This document shows, piece by piece, positions 34,168-41,759 of a DNA stretch of 42,223 nt. The stretch's first letter is position 1, and the number at the start of each line of letters is the position of its first letter. Origin of the DNA: JBJXHG01 sp046160865 (lineage in GTDB: Bacteria; Planctomycetota; UBA1135; GCA-002686595); NCBI GenBank assembly GCA_046160865.1, contig JBJXHG010000121.1:1-42223 (forward strand), read 5' to 3'. The position numbers and the translations under genes are program-made. Under the pieces are notes generated by a model. It was given only the letters and a program-made list of their open reading frames with translations. It was not told the DNA's origin and ran no database searches.

Positions 34168-35249
34168 TCGACGACCGACACGACGCGTAGGACGCGGTCG
34201 CGATCGCGGAGTTGCTCGCCATCGAGCTCGAACACCACGGTGTCGTCGTCGTCGCGGCGTTCGAAGTTGCCGCCGACGATCGTGCCGGGCATGTGTACGG
34301 TCAGCTGGAACGCCTCGTCGTGCAGATCGACGGTGTGGTCGTAGGCCGACAAGCGCGCCTCCAGCTCTCCACGCACGCCGTTGCGCGCGGCCGCGGACAC
34401 GCCTTCCGCTGTCAGCGCGCGCGCGAGCGAATCGCGCAGTGCGGAGCGCGTGTCGTGCTCGAGGGACAGGAGCACCTCCGCGCCGAGCTCGTCGTTCTTC
34501 GGCGCGCCGGCGTCCGGACGCAGCGCAGCGAGCACGGCGCGGACACGCGCCTCACTCGCCGCCGCGGTGAGCGCGAGCTCGATCTCGCGGTGCACGCGCG
34601 CGCTCGCGGCCGCGGAGAGCGACGCGTCGCCGTGCGTGTAGAGCGTCAGGAGCGCGTCCTCCGCGAACGCGAGCGCGCCGCGCACCATCCGCGCGACGGT
34701 CGCTCCGACGACTTGGTCGCGTTCGCGAACGGTGAGCGGTTCGCTGCCGTCGAGCTTCTCGTACAGATTGCCGGGCAAGTCGCTCTCGACCTGGGTCCAC
34801 ACGTCGAAGCGCGCGAACTCTCGGCCGCGGTAGACGCGCTCGAACGTGTACACGCGCTTGCCGCCGCGTGTCTCGAGGCGCAGGTCGCTCGTGCGCTCGA
34901 GATACGAGGAACGGTACGGCTCGCTCTCCGGCGCCGTGAAGCGCGGCAGCTCGCGCACCGACGCGAACGACGCCTCGACGGCGAGCTCGAGCTCGTCGCT
35001 CCGATCCTGCGGCGCCGGGTGTTGCGCGCGGTTCGTCGAGAGCCATGCGCGTGTGGCCGCGTTCGCCGGACGCCAGGGGCCGTCGAACGGCAGTGGGTAG
35101 CCGTCCGCGAGATCCGTCTCCTGCTTGCTCTTCGCGGACATGCGGACGGTGACCGAGCCGTCCGGCCGGATCGTCAGCTCTTCCTCGTTCTCGAGGCAGG
35201 CGGTCGAGGTGCACGCCAGGAGGGCAAGCAAGCATGTGCGCAGGTTCAT
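34164..35249 (-). CDS. Lipoprotein of unknown function, first gene of the sigma operon
   Basis: A 361-residue predicted lipoprotein. The signal is MNLRTCLLALLACTSTACLE; the lipidated cysteine is Cys13 (LLAC) or Cys18, and the sequence does not decide. The mature part begins with LTIRPDGSVTVRMSAKS, a pattern often seen in planctomycete lipoproteins, then a mixed domain with no motif I recognise. It is followed by a four-base overlap with the sigma gene, so it probably belongs to the same stress circuit, perhaps as a sensor or client. A ribosome site (aaagg) precedes the ATG at 35249. The upstream gap to 35448 contains a strong terminator for the next gene up. Confidence 0.75.
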   Translation of the reverse strand: MNLRTCLLALLACTSTACLENEEELTIRPDGSVTVRMSAKSKQETDLADGYPLPFDGPWRPANAATRAWLSTNRAQHPAPQDRSDELELAVEASFASVRELPRFTAPESEPYRSSYLERTSDLRLETRGGKRVYTFERVYRGREFARFDVWTQVESDLPGNLYEKLDGSEPLTVRERDQVVGATVARMVRGALAFAEDALLTLYTHGDASLSAAASARVHREIELALTAAASEARVRAVLAALRPDAGAPKNDELGAEVLLSLEHDTRSALRDSLARALTAEGVSAAARNGVRGELEARLSAYDHTVDLHDEAFQLTVHMPGTIVGGNFERRDDDDTVVFELDGEQLRDRDRVLRVVSVVE

Positions 35250-35380
35250 CGGGGTTCCTTTTCGTTCGAGTGTCGCTCGTCGCGGTACCGGACGAAGCGT
35301 CGCCCCAAACGGATGACAGGATTCTGCGCGATCTCGCGGCGGCGACATCGGCGCGCGTGCGCTCAAACGGGCTCCAAACA

Positions 35381-35420
35381 CACCGGCCCCCGCGTGCCGG
35401 AGGGCACACGGGGGCCGGTG
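35381..35420 (-). terminator. Strong hairpin terminator after the repeat-protein gene
   Basis: caccggcccccg and its complement cgggggccggtg enclose a second short stem (gtgcc/ggcac), giving a nearly continuous 17-bp stem. On the minus strand it is followed by tgtttgg, a weak T tract. It lies about 28 bases past the stop of the gene at 35448-37052 and insulates it from the sigma operon. Confidence 0.85.
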
Positions 35421-35447
35421 AGGGAGAAGCTGGCTGTGTGCGGAAGC

Positions 35448-37052
35448 TCAGCGATCGCCGCGCCGGGGCAGGCGCGCGAGCTCGTCGCGCAGCTCGTCCA
35501 TCTGCTCGCGCAGCTGGTCGAGCTGTGCGCGCAGCTCGTGCATGACTTCTTGCAGCTCTTGGTGCTGGCCGTGCTGCGGTTGGAACGAGTCGAAGCCCTT
35601 CATGCCGCCGAAGGCGTGTGCGCCGCCGTGCGAGCGCTCGAACGTGTCGTCCGCGTCGTCCTCGTCTTCGCTGTCGTCGGCGTCACTCTCGTCCTCGTGT
35701 TCGGCGTCCGCTTCGTCGGAGTCGTCGTTCGACGGCCACTTCCACGCGTGCTTCAGCTTCTTCGCGCCGTCGGGACCGACGGAATACACCGCTCCGTCCG
35801 AGCCCCAGCCGAACACCGTCGCGTCGCCGGCGTGCTCGCTCGGCTCGACGATCACGTGCCCGTCCTTCGAGTGGACGCGCGGAATCTTGATCCGCGGAAT
35901 CCTGATCTCCGGCACGTGTCCGTCCGGAACGTCCATCGCGGGGATCTCGATCTCCGGGATCTCGATCTCGGGCACCTCGACGTCCATGTCGTCCGCATCG
36001 AGTTCGTCCGGCATCGGAACGCGCATGCGCGGGAGCTCGAGCGCGCGCAGCTCGCCTTGCCGGTTGAAGCCGTACGCGCGCGCGCCGCCGCCGCGCATCA
36101 GCTGCTCGAGCTGTTCGACACGGTCCTCGAGCGACTTCTCGTCGTCGTCATCGACGTCGTGGCCGCGCTCGCGCGCCAGCTCCTCGAGAGCTTGCACGCG
36201 CTCCTCGAGCTTCTTGTCGCCGCCGCCGTATGCGCCACGCAGCTTGGCGAGGCTGGCGAGCTCGTTCGCGGCGAGCGCGCGCTCGACCGCCTCCGCCGAA
36301 ACCCTCGCGCCCGAGCGCTGCGCCTTTTCTGCTTCCGCGAGCCACTGCTGCGCGGTGCCGTGCATCGACTCGATGTACTTCTTCGCTTGCGGCGAATGGC
36401 GCTGTCCGGCGAGCTGCTGTGCTTCGCGGAGCGCGCCCACGTAACTCTGGAGCGCGTCGGCATAGCTCTTCCGCGACTCTGCGAACGCTTCCTGCGCCGC
36501 GCGGTGCGAGTCGACGACCGCTTGCTCGTCGACTTGCGCGAGCCGCTCCATGAGCGACTTGCGATCGGCTTCCGTCACGGACTTCTGCTTGGCCTTGGAC
36601 TTCTGAGCGTGCGCCTTGGCCTTGGCTTTCGCGTCGGCCTTGGCTTTGTCGGTGCAGCTCCCGGAGTCCTTTTCGTGGCGCGGATCGCACGGCGCCGCCA
36701 CAGCGGAGGTCGTCGCCATCGTCGTCGCGGTCGCAGCGACCGGCGCGTATGTGGCGACGGCTGCGCGCGGCGCACGAGTCTCCGCCACGGATGCGCACGA
36801 CGGTGTCGGTGCGCACGGCGCGGAGGGCACGCGGTTGAGCGCCATGACGAGCGGCGTCGCGGGCGTGGCCGGTGTTGCAGGAGTCGCAGGCGTGGCAGGC
36901 GTCGCGGGTGTCGCGGGCGTGACCGGCGACGTGCACACCACAGCGGCTTTCTTCTTCTTGTTCGGATCGCATGCCGAAGCCTGGTTCAGCATCGGCTCGG
37001 CGGCCGTCACCGCGGCTGCGGCGAGGAACAGGTACTGGAATCGACGGTTCAT
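35448..37052 (-). CDS. Exported low-complexity coiled-coil protein with PxIxI pentad repeats
   Basis: A 534-residue exported protein of unknown family. After a signal peptide (1-27) come a cysteine-bearing segment, a perfect Ala-Thr-Pro run (residues 45-67), a Lys/Ala-rich stretch (134-158), a long helical coiled-coil region (160-320), then a pentad region (358-394) in which Pro recurs every five residues (361, 366, 371, 376, 381, 386, 391) with pattern P-E-I-E-I drifting from acidic to basic, a strongly acidic run (about 440-470), and a C-terminal coiled coil (VMHELRAQLDQLREQMDELR). A ribosome site (aggaagg) precedes the ATG at 37052. It starts 31 bp after the stop of the M56 protease gene, so it is probably the output or partner of that regulator. 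No enzyme motif is seen. Confidence 0.8.
   Translation of the reverse strand: MNRRFQYLFLAAAAVTAAEPMLNQASACDPNKKKKAAVVCTSPVTPATPATPATPATPATPATPATPLVMALNRVPSAPCAPTPSCASVAETRAPRAAVATYAPVAATATTMATTSAVAAPCDPRHEKDSGSCTDKAKADAKAKAKAHAQKSKAKQKSVTEADRKSLMERLAQVDEQAVVDSHRAAQEAFAESRKSYADALQSYVGALREAQQLAGQRHSPQAKKYIESMHGTAQQWLAEAEKAQRSGARVSAEAVERALAANELASLAKLRGAYGGGDKKLEERVQALEELARERGHDVDDDDEKSLEDRVEQLEQLMRGGGARAYGFNRQGELRALELPRMRVPMPDELDADDMDVEVPEIEIPEIEIPAMDVPDGHVPEIRIPRIKIPRVHSKDGHVIVEPSEHAGDATVFGWGSDGAVYSVGPDGAKKLKHAWKWPSNDDSDEADAEHEDESDADDSEDEDDADDTFERSHGGAHAFGGMKGFDSFQPQHGQHQELQEVMHELRAQLDQLREQMDELRDELARLPRRGDR
35871..35981 (-). repeat. DNA coding the five-residue Pro repeat
   Basis: Seven 15-bp units encode a proline every fifth residue. 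The DNA units have drifted, so the protein period, not the DNA, appears conserved. Confidence 0.7.
36852..36920 (-). repeat. Short tandem repeat coding Ala-Thr-Pro
   Basis: Near-identical 9-bp units (ggcgtcgca type on the plus strand) encode about eight Ala-Thr-Pro or Val-Thr-Pro triplets near the exported protein's N-terminus. This is a likely site of length variation between strains. Confidence 0.85.
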
Positions 37053-37083
37053 GGATGTCCTTCCTATCGAGGCGATCAGGTGG

Positions 37084-38640
37084 TCACTGCGAAGGTTCGC
37101 GGTCGGGTATGCGTTGGACGAGATCGTGCACGCGCGCTTGGAGGTCGCGCACGGCTTCGAACTGTCGCTCGATCGCGGCGAGTTGCTCGCGTGCGCGATC
37201 GGAGAGCTCGACCTCGTCGCGCGTGAGCTGCAGCTCCTCGAGCTCGTGCTCCAGCGCTTCGATCTGGGCGTCGAGGCTGTCGGGTTCCTCGGTGCAGCTC
37301 ACGCCCTTGCACTCGTCCTCGGTAGTTGCGGCCCGGGTCCCGGCTGCGAACTGCTGTGCGACGAACACTGCCGGTGCAACGAAGAGCGGCGCTCCGCCCG
37401 CGACCCGATCCGCAAAGAGCGGAGCGCCGTCTTCGAACACCGATGAATGGAGCTCGACGCGCTCGAACTCGTCGATCGACGCGTCGTGATGGATCGAGAT
37501 CGCGGGCACGGCCAGCGCGACCGACGCGCACGGAACCGCGGCGGCGAGGCTCCAGCGGCGCGCGTGCAACGAGAGCTCGGGTCGGTGCTCGGAGTCGAGC
37601 AGACGTTGCACGCGCTGCGACAAGCGCGAGCGATGCACGACCATGCCGGGCGCGGGCAATCTCGGCGGGCTGTCGAGCAGCCAGCCGGCGATCTCGGCGA
37701 GCGAGCTCGCGAGCGCGACGCGCTCACCGGTGTGAACGACCGACCAATCGTCGCACAACGCTTCGCAGTCCTCTTGCAGGCGCACGCGCGCGACACGATT
37801 GAGCGGCTGGAAGAAGAACACGATCTCGAACGCGCGGCAGATGCACAGCCACAGCGGATCGCGCCGCACCGCGTGCGCGGTCTCGTGCCCGAGCACGGCG
37901 GCGATCTCGTCGGACTGCAGCGCGGTTTCCGCCGCGGGCGGCAAGCAGATCTCGCGGCGCACGAAGCCGAGCGTGATCGGCACCGGCAGGTGCGCGGCGC
38001 GCGTCAACCGGATCGAGCGCGCGGGCGGGTGGCGGCGGACGAGCGCGTCCAGCGCGTCGCGCGCAGGCCCCGCCGTGATCTCGGTGCGGCCCGCGAGGCA
38101 GCGGAAGAGCCGGCGCCATTCGCCGAGCCAGCGAGCGGTTCCGATCGCGACACCCGCGATCCAAATCGCGAGCACGATCTGCATCCAAGGCCAGGTGCGC
38201 GCGTGCAACGGAGCACTGAGCTCGGGCAAGGCCGCGACCGTCGGCTCCGGTTGGACCCAAAGCGCCGGTTGCAGCGGCGCGGGCGCGACCTCGACCGGCG
38301 AGTAAGTCGTGTCGATCGTGTCGATCGTGTCGGAACGGAGCGGAGCGAACGGGGCGGCGACGGTCAGCGCGTTCTCGACGACCGGGCGCGGCCGGATGAT
38401 CTCGAAGTCCGGCAACCCGGGCGTGTTCGGCAGCAGCGACGAGACGCTCGCCGTCAGCGCGCCGCCGACGATCGCGATCTTCCACAAGCGTTCGCGCACG
38501 AGCACGAGGCTCGTGCGCCGCGAGACGACGCCGCCGAGCGCGGACGTCAGCCCCCACACGAACACGAGCAGAGCCGTGCTGTGCAGCGCGTACGTGAGGA
38601 GCCAGGAGAGGACGCCGTGAGCGAGCGGATCACTTGCCAC
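37084..38640 (-). CDS. M56 family (BlaR1-like) membrane metallopeptidase
   Basis: A 518-residue membrane protein. BlaR1/MecR1-type M56 proteases sense an outside signal and cleave the BlaI-type repressor. Hydrophobic segments lie near 12-37, 53-70, 151-168, 262-280 and 365-383. The zinc motif is HETAH (252-256) with the third ligand Glu293 in EDCEALCDDW, as in active M56 proteases. In place of a penicillin-binding sensor domain the C-terminus has a short linker and a strong coiled coil (about 455-510, LDAQIEALEHELEELQLTRD), so the signal is unlikely to be a beta-lactam. The GTG start at 38640 overlaps the repressor gene by 11 bases; the repeat protein gene follows. Confidence 0.9.
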   Translation of the reverse strand: MASDPLAHGVLSWLLTYALHSTALLVFVWGLTSALGGVVSRRTSLVLVRERLWKIAIVGGALTASVSSLLPNTPGLPDFEIIRPRPVVENALTVAAPFAPLRSDTIDTIDTTYSPVEVAPAPLQPALWVQPEPTVAALPELSAPLHARTWPWMQIVLAIWIAGVAIGTARWLGEWRRLFRCLAGRTEITAGPARDALDALVRRHPPARSIRLTRAAHLPVPITLGFVRREICLPPAAETALQSDEIAAVLGHETAHAVRRDPLWLCICRAFEIVFFFQPLNRVARVRLQEDCEALCDDWSVVHTGERVALASSLAEIAGWLLDSPPRLPAPGMVVHRSRLSQRVQRLLDSEHRPELSLHARRWSLAAAVPCASVALAVPAISIHHDASIDEFERVELHSSVFEDGAPLFADRVAGGAPLFVAPAVFVAQQFAAGTRAATTEDECKGVSCTEEPDSLDAQIEALEHELEELQLTRDEVELSDRAREQLAAIERQFEAVRDLQARVHDLVQRIPDREPSQ

Positions 38641-39025
38641 GACGCTTCTCCTTCGAGGACTGCTCCTCGATCAGCGACTTGAGGCGCTTGAGCTCGGTCG
38701 CGTCGATGTCCTGCTCGACGAGCAGGTGGTTGACGAGCGCGAGCGTGTCGCCTTGGAAGAGGCGCTCGGTGAGCTCGGCCACCATCGAGCGGTGGACTTG
38801 CTTCTCCGAGATCGACGGTCGGTAGATGAATTGACGGCCGACGTTGCGATGCGCGACGACGCCCTTCTTCTCCATCTTCGTGAGCATCGTGGCGATCGTC
38901 GTGAGCGCGCGTCCGCGCTCCTCGCTCAGCGCTTCCTGCACGCGCGCCACGGTCGCTTCGCCCTCGAGCCACAGCACGCGCATGATCGCGTACTGCAGCT
39001 CGCCAAGACTGTGTGATCCGCCCAT
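38630..39025 (-). CDS. blaI: BlaI/MecI family transcriptional repressor
   Basis: A 131-residue winged-helix repressor. The N-terminal domain, SLGELQYAIMRVLW, then RVQEALSEERGRALTTIATM and the wing KKGVVAHRNVGRQFIYRP, is the conserved DNA-binding part of the BlaI/Penicillinase_R family. The C-terminal helices (60-131) carry the dimer region, with ELTERLFQGDTLALVNHLL, and the site normally cut by the M56 protease. The ATG at 39025 is supported by the conserved start; upstream in-frame residues are rejected. An operator-like inverted repeat lies 47 bases upstream, suggesting autoregulation. It forms an operon with the M56 gene, with 11 bases of overlap. Targets are likely envelope genes. Confidence 0.93.
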   Translation of the reverse strand: MGGSHSLGELQYAIMRVLWLEGEATVARVQEALSEERGRALTTIATMLTKMEKKGVVAHRNVGRQFIYRPSISEKQVHRSMVAELTERLFQGDTLALVNHLLVEQDIDATELKRLKSLIEEQSSKEKRRGK

Positions 39026-39071
39026 GTAGATGCTCTCCGGGCCGGTTCTCGGCCGGCGTGAGGCCATTACT

Positions 39072-39085
39072 ACTACTGGAGTAGT
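39072..39085. promoter_or_regulatory. Probable BlaI operator
   Basis: actact-gg-agtagt is a perfect inverted repeat with a two-base spacer, inside tactactactggagtagtcg. BlaI/MecI operators are built on tact/agta-type inverted repeats such as TACTA...TAGTA, so this is the expected site. It lies between the divergent blaI and SGNH genes and could repress both. Confidence 0.7.
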
Positions 39086-39256
39086 CGATCCGCTAGCGGG
39101 CAAACGTCTCTTTTGCATCCGCGGAGATGGATGCGCGCCGACTCGCTCGCCTTGCGAGTCGAGGTCCCGCCGCTACGCTCACCGGCCACTCCGACCTCAA
39201 TGCATCGATGGCGGGGTCTCGATACACACCGGCTCCGCCCCGCCGCGCCCCATTCG

Positions 39257-40336
39257 ATGGCCTCCGACCCGGCCCGCAAAAAACCCGGCCTCGCGCTGTC
39301 CTTGCTCTATGTCGGGCTCGGCCTGGCGGGCTTCGTCGCGACCGCGAAGGCGCTGACACCGCTCGTTCCGTGGCCCGACGAGCGCGGCATGCGAGCGAAG
39401 TACGAAGCGTTCGCGAGCCGGAAGGACGACTACGACGCGGTGTACATCGGCAGCTCGCGCGTCTTCCGCGCCGTCGATCCGCGCGTCGTCGACAGCGCGA
39501 TCCAAGCAGCCGGACGCCCGTTCCGATCGTTCAACTTCGGCCTCGACGGGATGATGGCGTTCGAGAGCGACTTCGTGCTGCGCGAGCTCTTGAAGCTCGA
39601 GCCCGCGCAGCTCGAGTGGATCGTGTTCGAGGCGAACCTCTTCGATCCGGCGTACGAATTCCCGGGCACGGATCCGCACTCGCGTCAAGCCGTGTACTGG
39701 CACACGCCGCGGCAGACGTGGCTCGCGCTCGAGTCGGTCTGGCTGTCGAAGCTGCCGTTCCGGAAGCGATTGGATCTCGCGTGGGTGCACATCGAAACCT
39801 GCGCGTGGAAGTTCGCCAACTACGGCGACGGCACGGTGATCGCCAAGCGCTTGCTCGGTTGGGACGGCCCCGACATCGCGAAGGACGTGCCGCTCGCGAT
39901 CGCGTACGAGGACGAGGGCTACCAGCGGATGGAGGGGCTGACGACGAAGTTCCACACCGAAGGGCGCGTCGAGTTCCTCAAGGTGCTCGACAAGTACAAG
40001 GAGTTCGTCGCGCGCATCCCGGCCGAGAACGCCGCGGGTGCGGACCTGTCGGCGTACAACTTCCGCGCGCTGCGCGAGCAAAAGGAAGCGGTCGAGCGCG
40101 CGGGCTCCGAGCTCGTGTACCTCAACATGCCGAACTTCCGCGGCACGCCGGACGTGATCGCGCTCGCCGCGACGGGCGAGCTGCCGCACTTTTTCCAGTT
40201 CAACGACCCCGAGAAGTACCCGGAGGTCTTCGAGGTCGACAGACGCCAAGACCGCGGTCACTTGTCACGCAAGGGTGCCGAGGACTTCAGCCGCCACCTC
40301 GCCGACGCGTTGCTCGGATTGATGGACGGCGAATAG
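39257..40336 (+). CDS. SGNH-like membrane-anchored protein of the acyl-transfer operon, paralog 1
   Basis: A 359-residue protein with one N-terminal membrane helix (12-34) and the rest outside. YIGSSRVFRAVDP (63-75) is an SGNH/GDSL-type block I with Ser66 or Ser67 as candidate nucleophile; DRGHLSRKGA near the end supplies His335 as the usual final catalytic residue. Proteins of this shape (AlgJ/AlgX/DltD-like) work with MBOAT membrane acyltransferases to place acetyl or other acyl groups on surface polymers. It starts a three-gene operon: nine bases separate it from the MBOAT gene. Its paralog follows on the far side of that gene. Polymer and acyl group are unknown. Confidence 0.85.
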   Translation: MASDPARKKPGLALSLLYVGLGLAGFVATAKALTPLVPWPDERGMRAKYEAFASRKDDYDAVYIGSSRVFRAVDPRVVDSAIQAAGRPFRSFNFGLDGMMAFESDFVLRELLKLEPAQLEWIVFEANLFDPAYEFPGTDPHSRQAVYWHTPRQTWLALESVWLSKLPFRKRLDLAWVHIETCAWKFANYGDGTVIAKRLLGWDGPDIAKDVPLAIAYEDEGYQRMEGLTTKFHTEGRVEFLKVLDKYKEFVARIPAENAAGADLSAYNFRALREQKEAVERAGSELVYLNMPNFRGTPDVIALAATGELPHFFQFNDPEKYPEVFEVDRRQDRGHLSRKGAEDFSRHLADALLGLMDGE

Positions 40337-40345
40337 GCGAGCTCG

Positions 40346-41752
40346 ATGCTGTTCACCGAGTTCCGCTTCCTCGTCCTGTTCGTCGTCTGCTTCTGCGTCT
40401 ACTGGTCGCTGCCGAAGAACCAGCCGCGCAAGTACTGGCTCTTGCTCTGTAGCTGCGTCTTCTACGGCGTTTGGAGTCTGAACTTCCTCGGGCTGATGTT
40501 CTGTTCGATCACGTTCGACTACGTGATGGGGCGGCTGCTCGAGCACGAAAAGGACGCGCGGCGGCGCAAGCTGTGGCTCGTCTTCTCGATCATCGCGAAC
40601 CTCGGACTGCTCGGCGTCTTCAAGTACGCCGACTGGTTCATCGCCTCCGCGAACGAATTCGCGAAGTCGCTCGGCGTTCCGATCGATTGGCAGCTCCTGA
40701 AGCTCGTCCTGCCGCCCGGGATCAGCTTCTACACGTTCCAATCGATGAGCTACACGATCGACGTGTACCGCGGCCATCTCAAGGCCGAGCGCAGCTACCT
40801 GAACTTCGCGCTGTACGTCGCGTTCTTCCCGCAGCTCGTCGCGGGGCCGATCGTGCGCGCGATCGACTTCCTGCACCAGCTCGAGGAAAAACGCTGGTGG
40901 CAGAGCGTCGCCGTGCGCAGCTGCCTGACCTTGATCCTGGTCGGCTACTTCAAGAAGGCCGTCGTCGCGGACAACGTGTCGGTGATCTCCGACCAAGTGT
41001 TCGAGAATCCCGCGGCGTTCGACACGCTGAGCATCTGGATCGGTCTGTGCATGTATCACGTGCGGATCTACTGCGACTTCTCCGGCTACTCGGACATCGC
41101 GATCGGCACGGCCGGCCTCCTCGGTTACCAGCTCACGAACAACTTCGCGTTCCCGTTCTTCTCGCCGAGCATCGGCGAGTTCTGGCGCCGCTGGCATCAG
41201 AGCCTCGGCACGTGGCTGAAGGACTACCTCTACGTCCCGCTCGGCGGCAGCTTCGGCTCGTGGGGCCAGACGATCCGCAACATCTGGATCACGATGGTCC
41301 TGTGCGGGCTGTGGCATGGCGCCGGTTGGCAATACATCAGCTTCGGGATCCTGCACGCCTTCTACGTGACGTCGAACCGCATCTGGAAGCACAACGTGAC
41401 TCCCGAAAGCGCGCTCGGCCGCGTGATGAAGTACGCGAGCGTGCCCGTGACGACGTACTTCCTCTTCATCGGTTGGCCGATCTTCGGCAGTCACGGCGTC
41501 GAGCAAACGAAGGAGATGTACGAGATCTTCTTCTTCCTCGCGCCGGGGGGAACCGAGAGTGTGAGCTCGTGGTGGCTCGCCGTCTTCGCGTTGCTCGCGC
41601 TCGTCCATTACATGGCGTTCCGCAAGGTCGTGTCGCCGTGGGTCGCGCGCCTGCCGAACTGGGTGTACGCGCTCGGCTACGGCGTGGCGTTCGCGTTCGT
41701 GCTGCTGTGGGTCGCGCGCGGGTACAAGGCGTTCATCTACTTCGTGTTCTGA
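40346..41752 (+). CDS. MBOAT family O-acyltransferase (AlgI-like)
   Basis: A 468-residue multi-pass acyltransferase, the usual length for AlgI-type proteins. It passes acyl groups across the membrane for transfer to an exported polymer. Signatures: LPPGISFYTFQSMSYTIDVY (123-142), FFPQLVAGPIVRA (160-172), SGYSDIAIGTAGLLGY (246-261), the EFWRRWHQSLGTWLKDYLY block with His284, and LWHGAGW with the conserved catalytic His324. Both histidines are intact. The ATG at 40346 is preceded by only nine non-coding bases, so it is co-translated with the SGNH gene upstream and a second SGNH gene seven bases downstream. No alginate polymerase or epimerase gene lies in this window. Confidence 0.95.
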   Translation: MLFTEFRFLVLFVVCFCVYWSLPKNQPRKYWLLLCSCVFYGVWSLNFLGLMFCSITFDYVMGRLLEHEKDARRRKLWLVFSIIANLGLLGVFKYADWFIASANEFAKSLGVPIDWQLLKLVLPPGISFYTFQSMSYTIDVYRGHLKAERSYLNFALYVAFFPQLVAGPIVRAIDFLHQLEEKRWWQSVAVRSCLTLILVGYFKKAVVADNVSVISDQVFENPAAFDTLSIWIGLCMYHVRIYCDFSGYSDIAIGTAGLLGYQLTNNFAFPFFSPSIGEFWRRWHQSLGTWLKDYLYVPLGGSFGSWGQTIRNIWITMVLCGLWHGAGWQYISFGILHAFYVTSNRIWKHNVTPESALGRVMKYASVPVTTYFLFIGWPIFGSHGVEQTKEMYEIFFFLAPGGTESVSSWWLAVFALLALVHYMAFRKVVSPWVARLPNWVYALGYGVAFAFVLLWVARGYKAFIYFVF

Positions 41753-41759
41753 GAGCGAG

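Noticed and set aside
34212..37226. Open frame of 1004 codons on the plus strand
   Set aside because: It is antisense to the lipoprotein and repeat-protein genes; Arg/Val/Leu-rich with no domain, an artefact of high GC.
37084..39025. Beta-lactam resistance sensor operon
   Set aside because: No beta-lactamase gene and no penicillin-binding sensor domain on the M56 protein.
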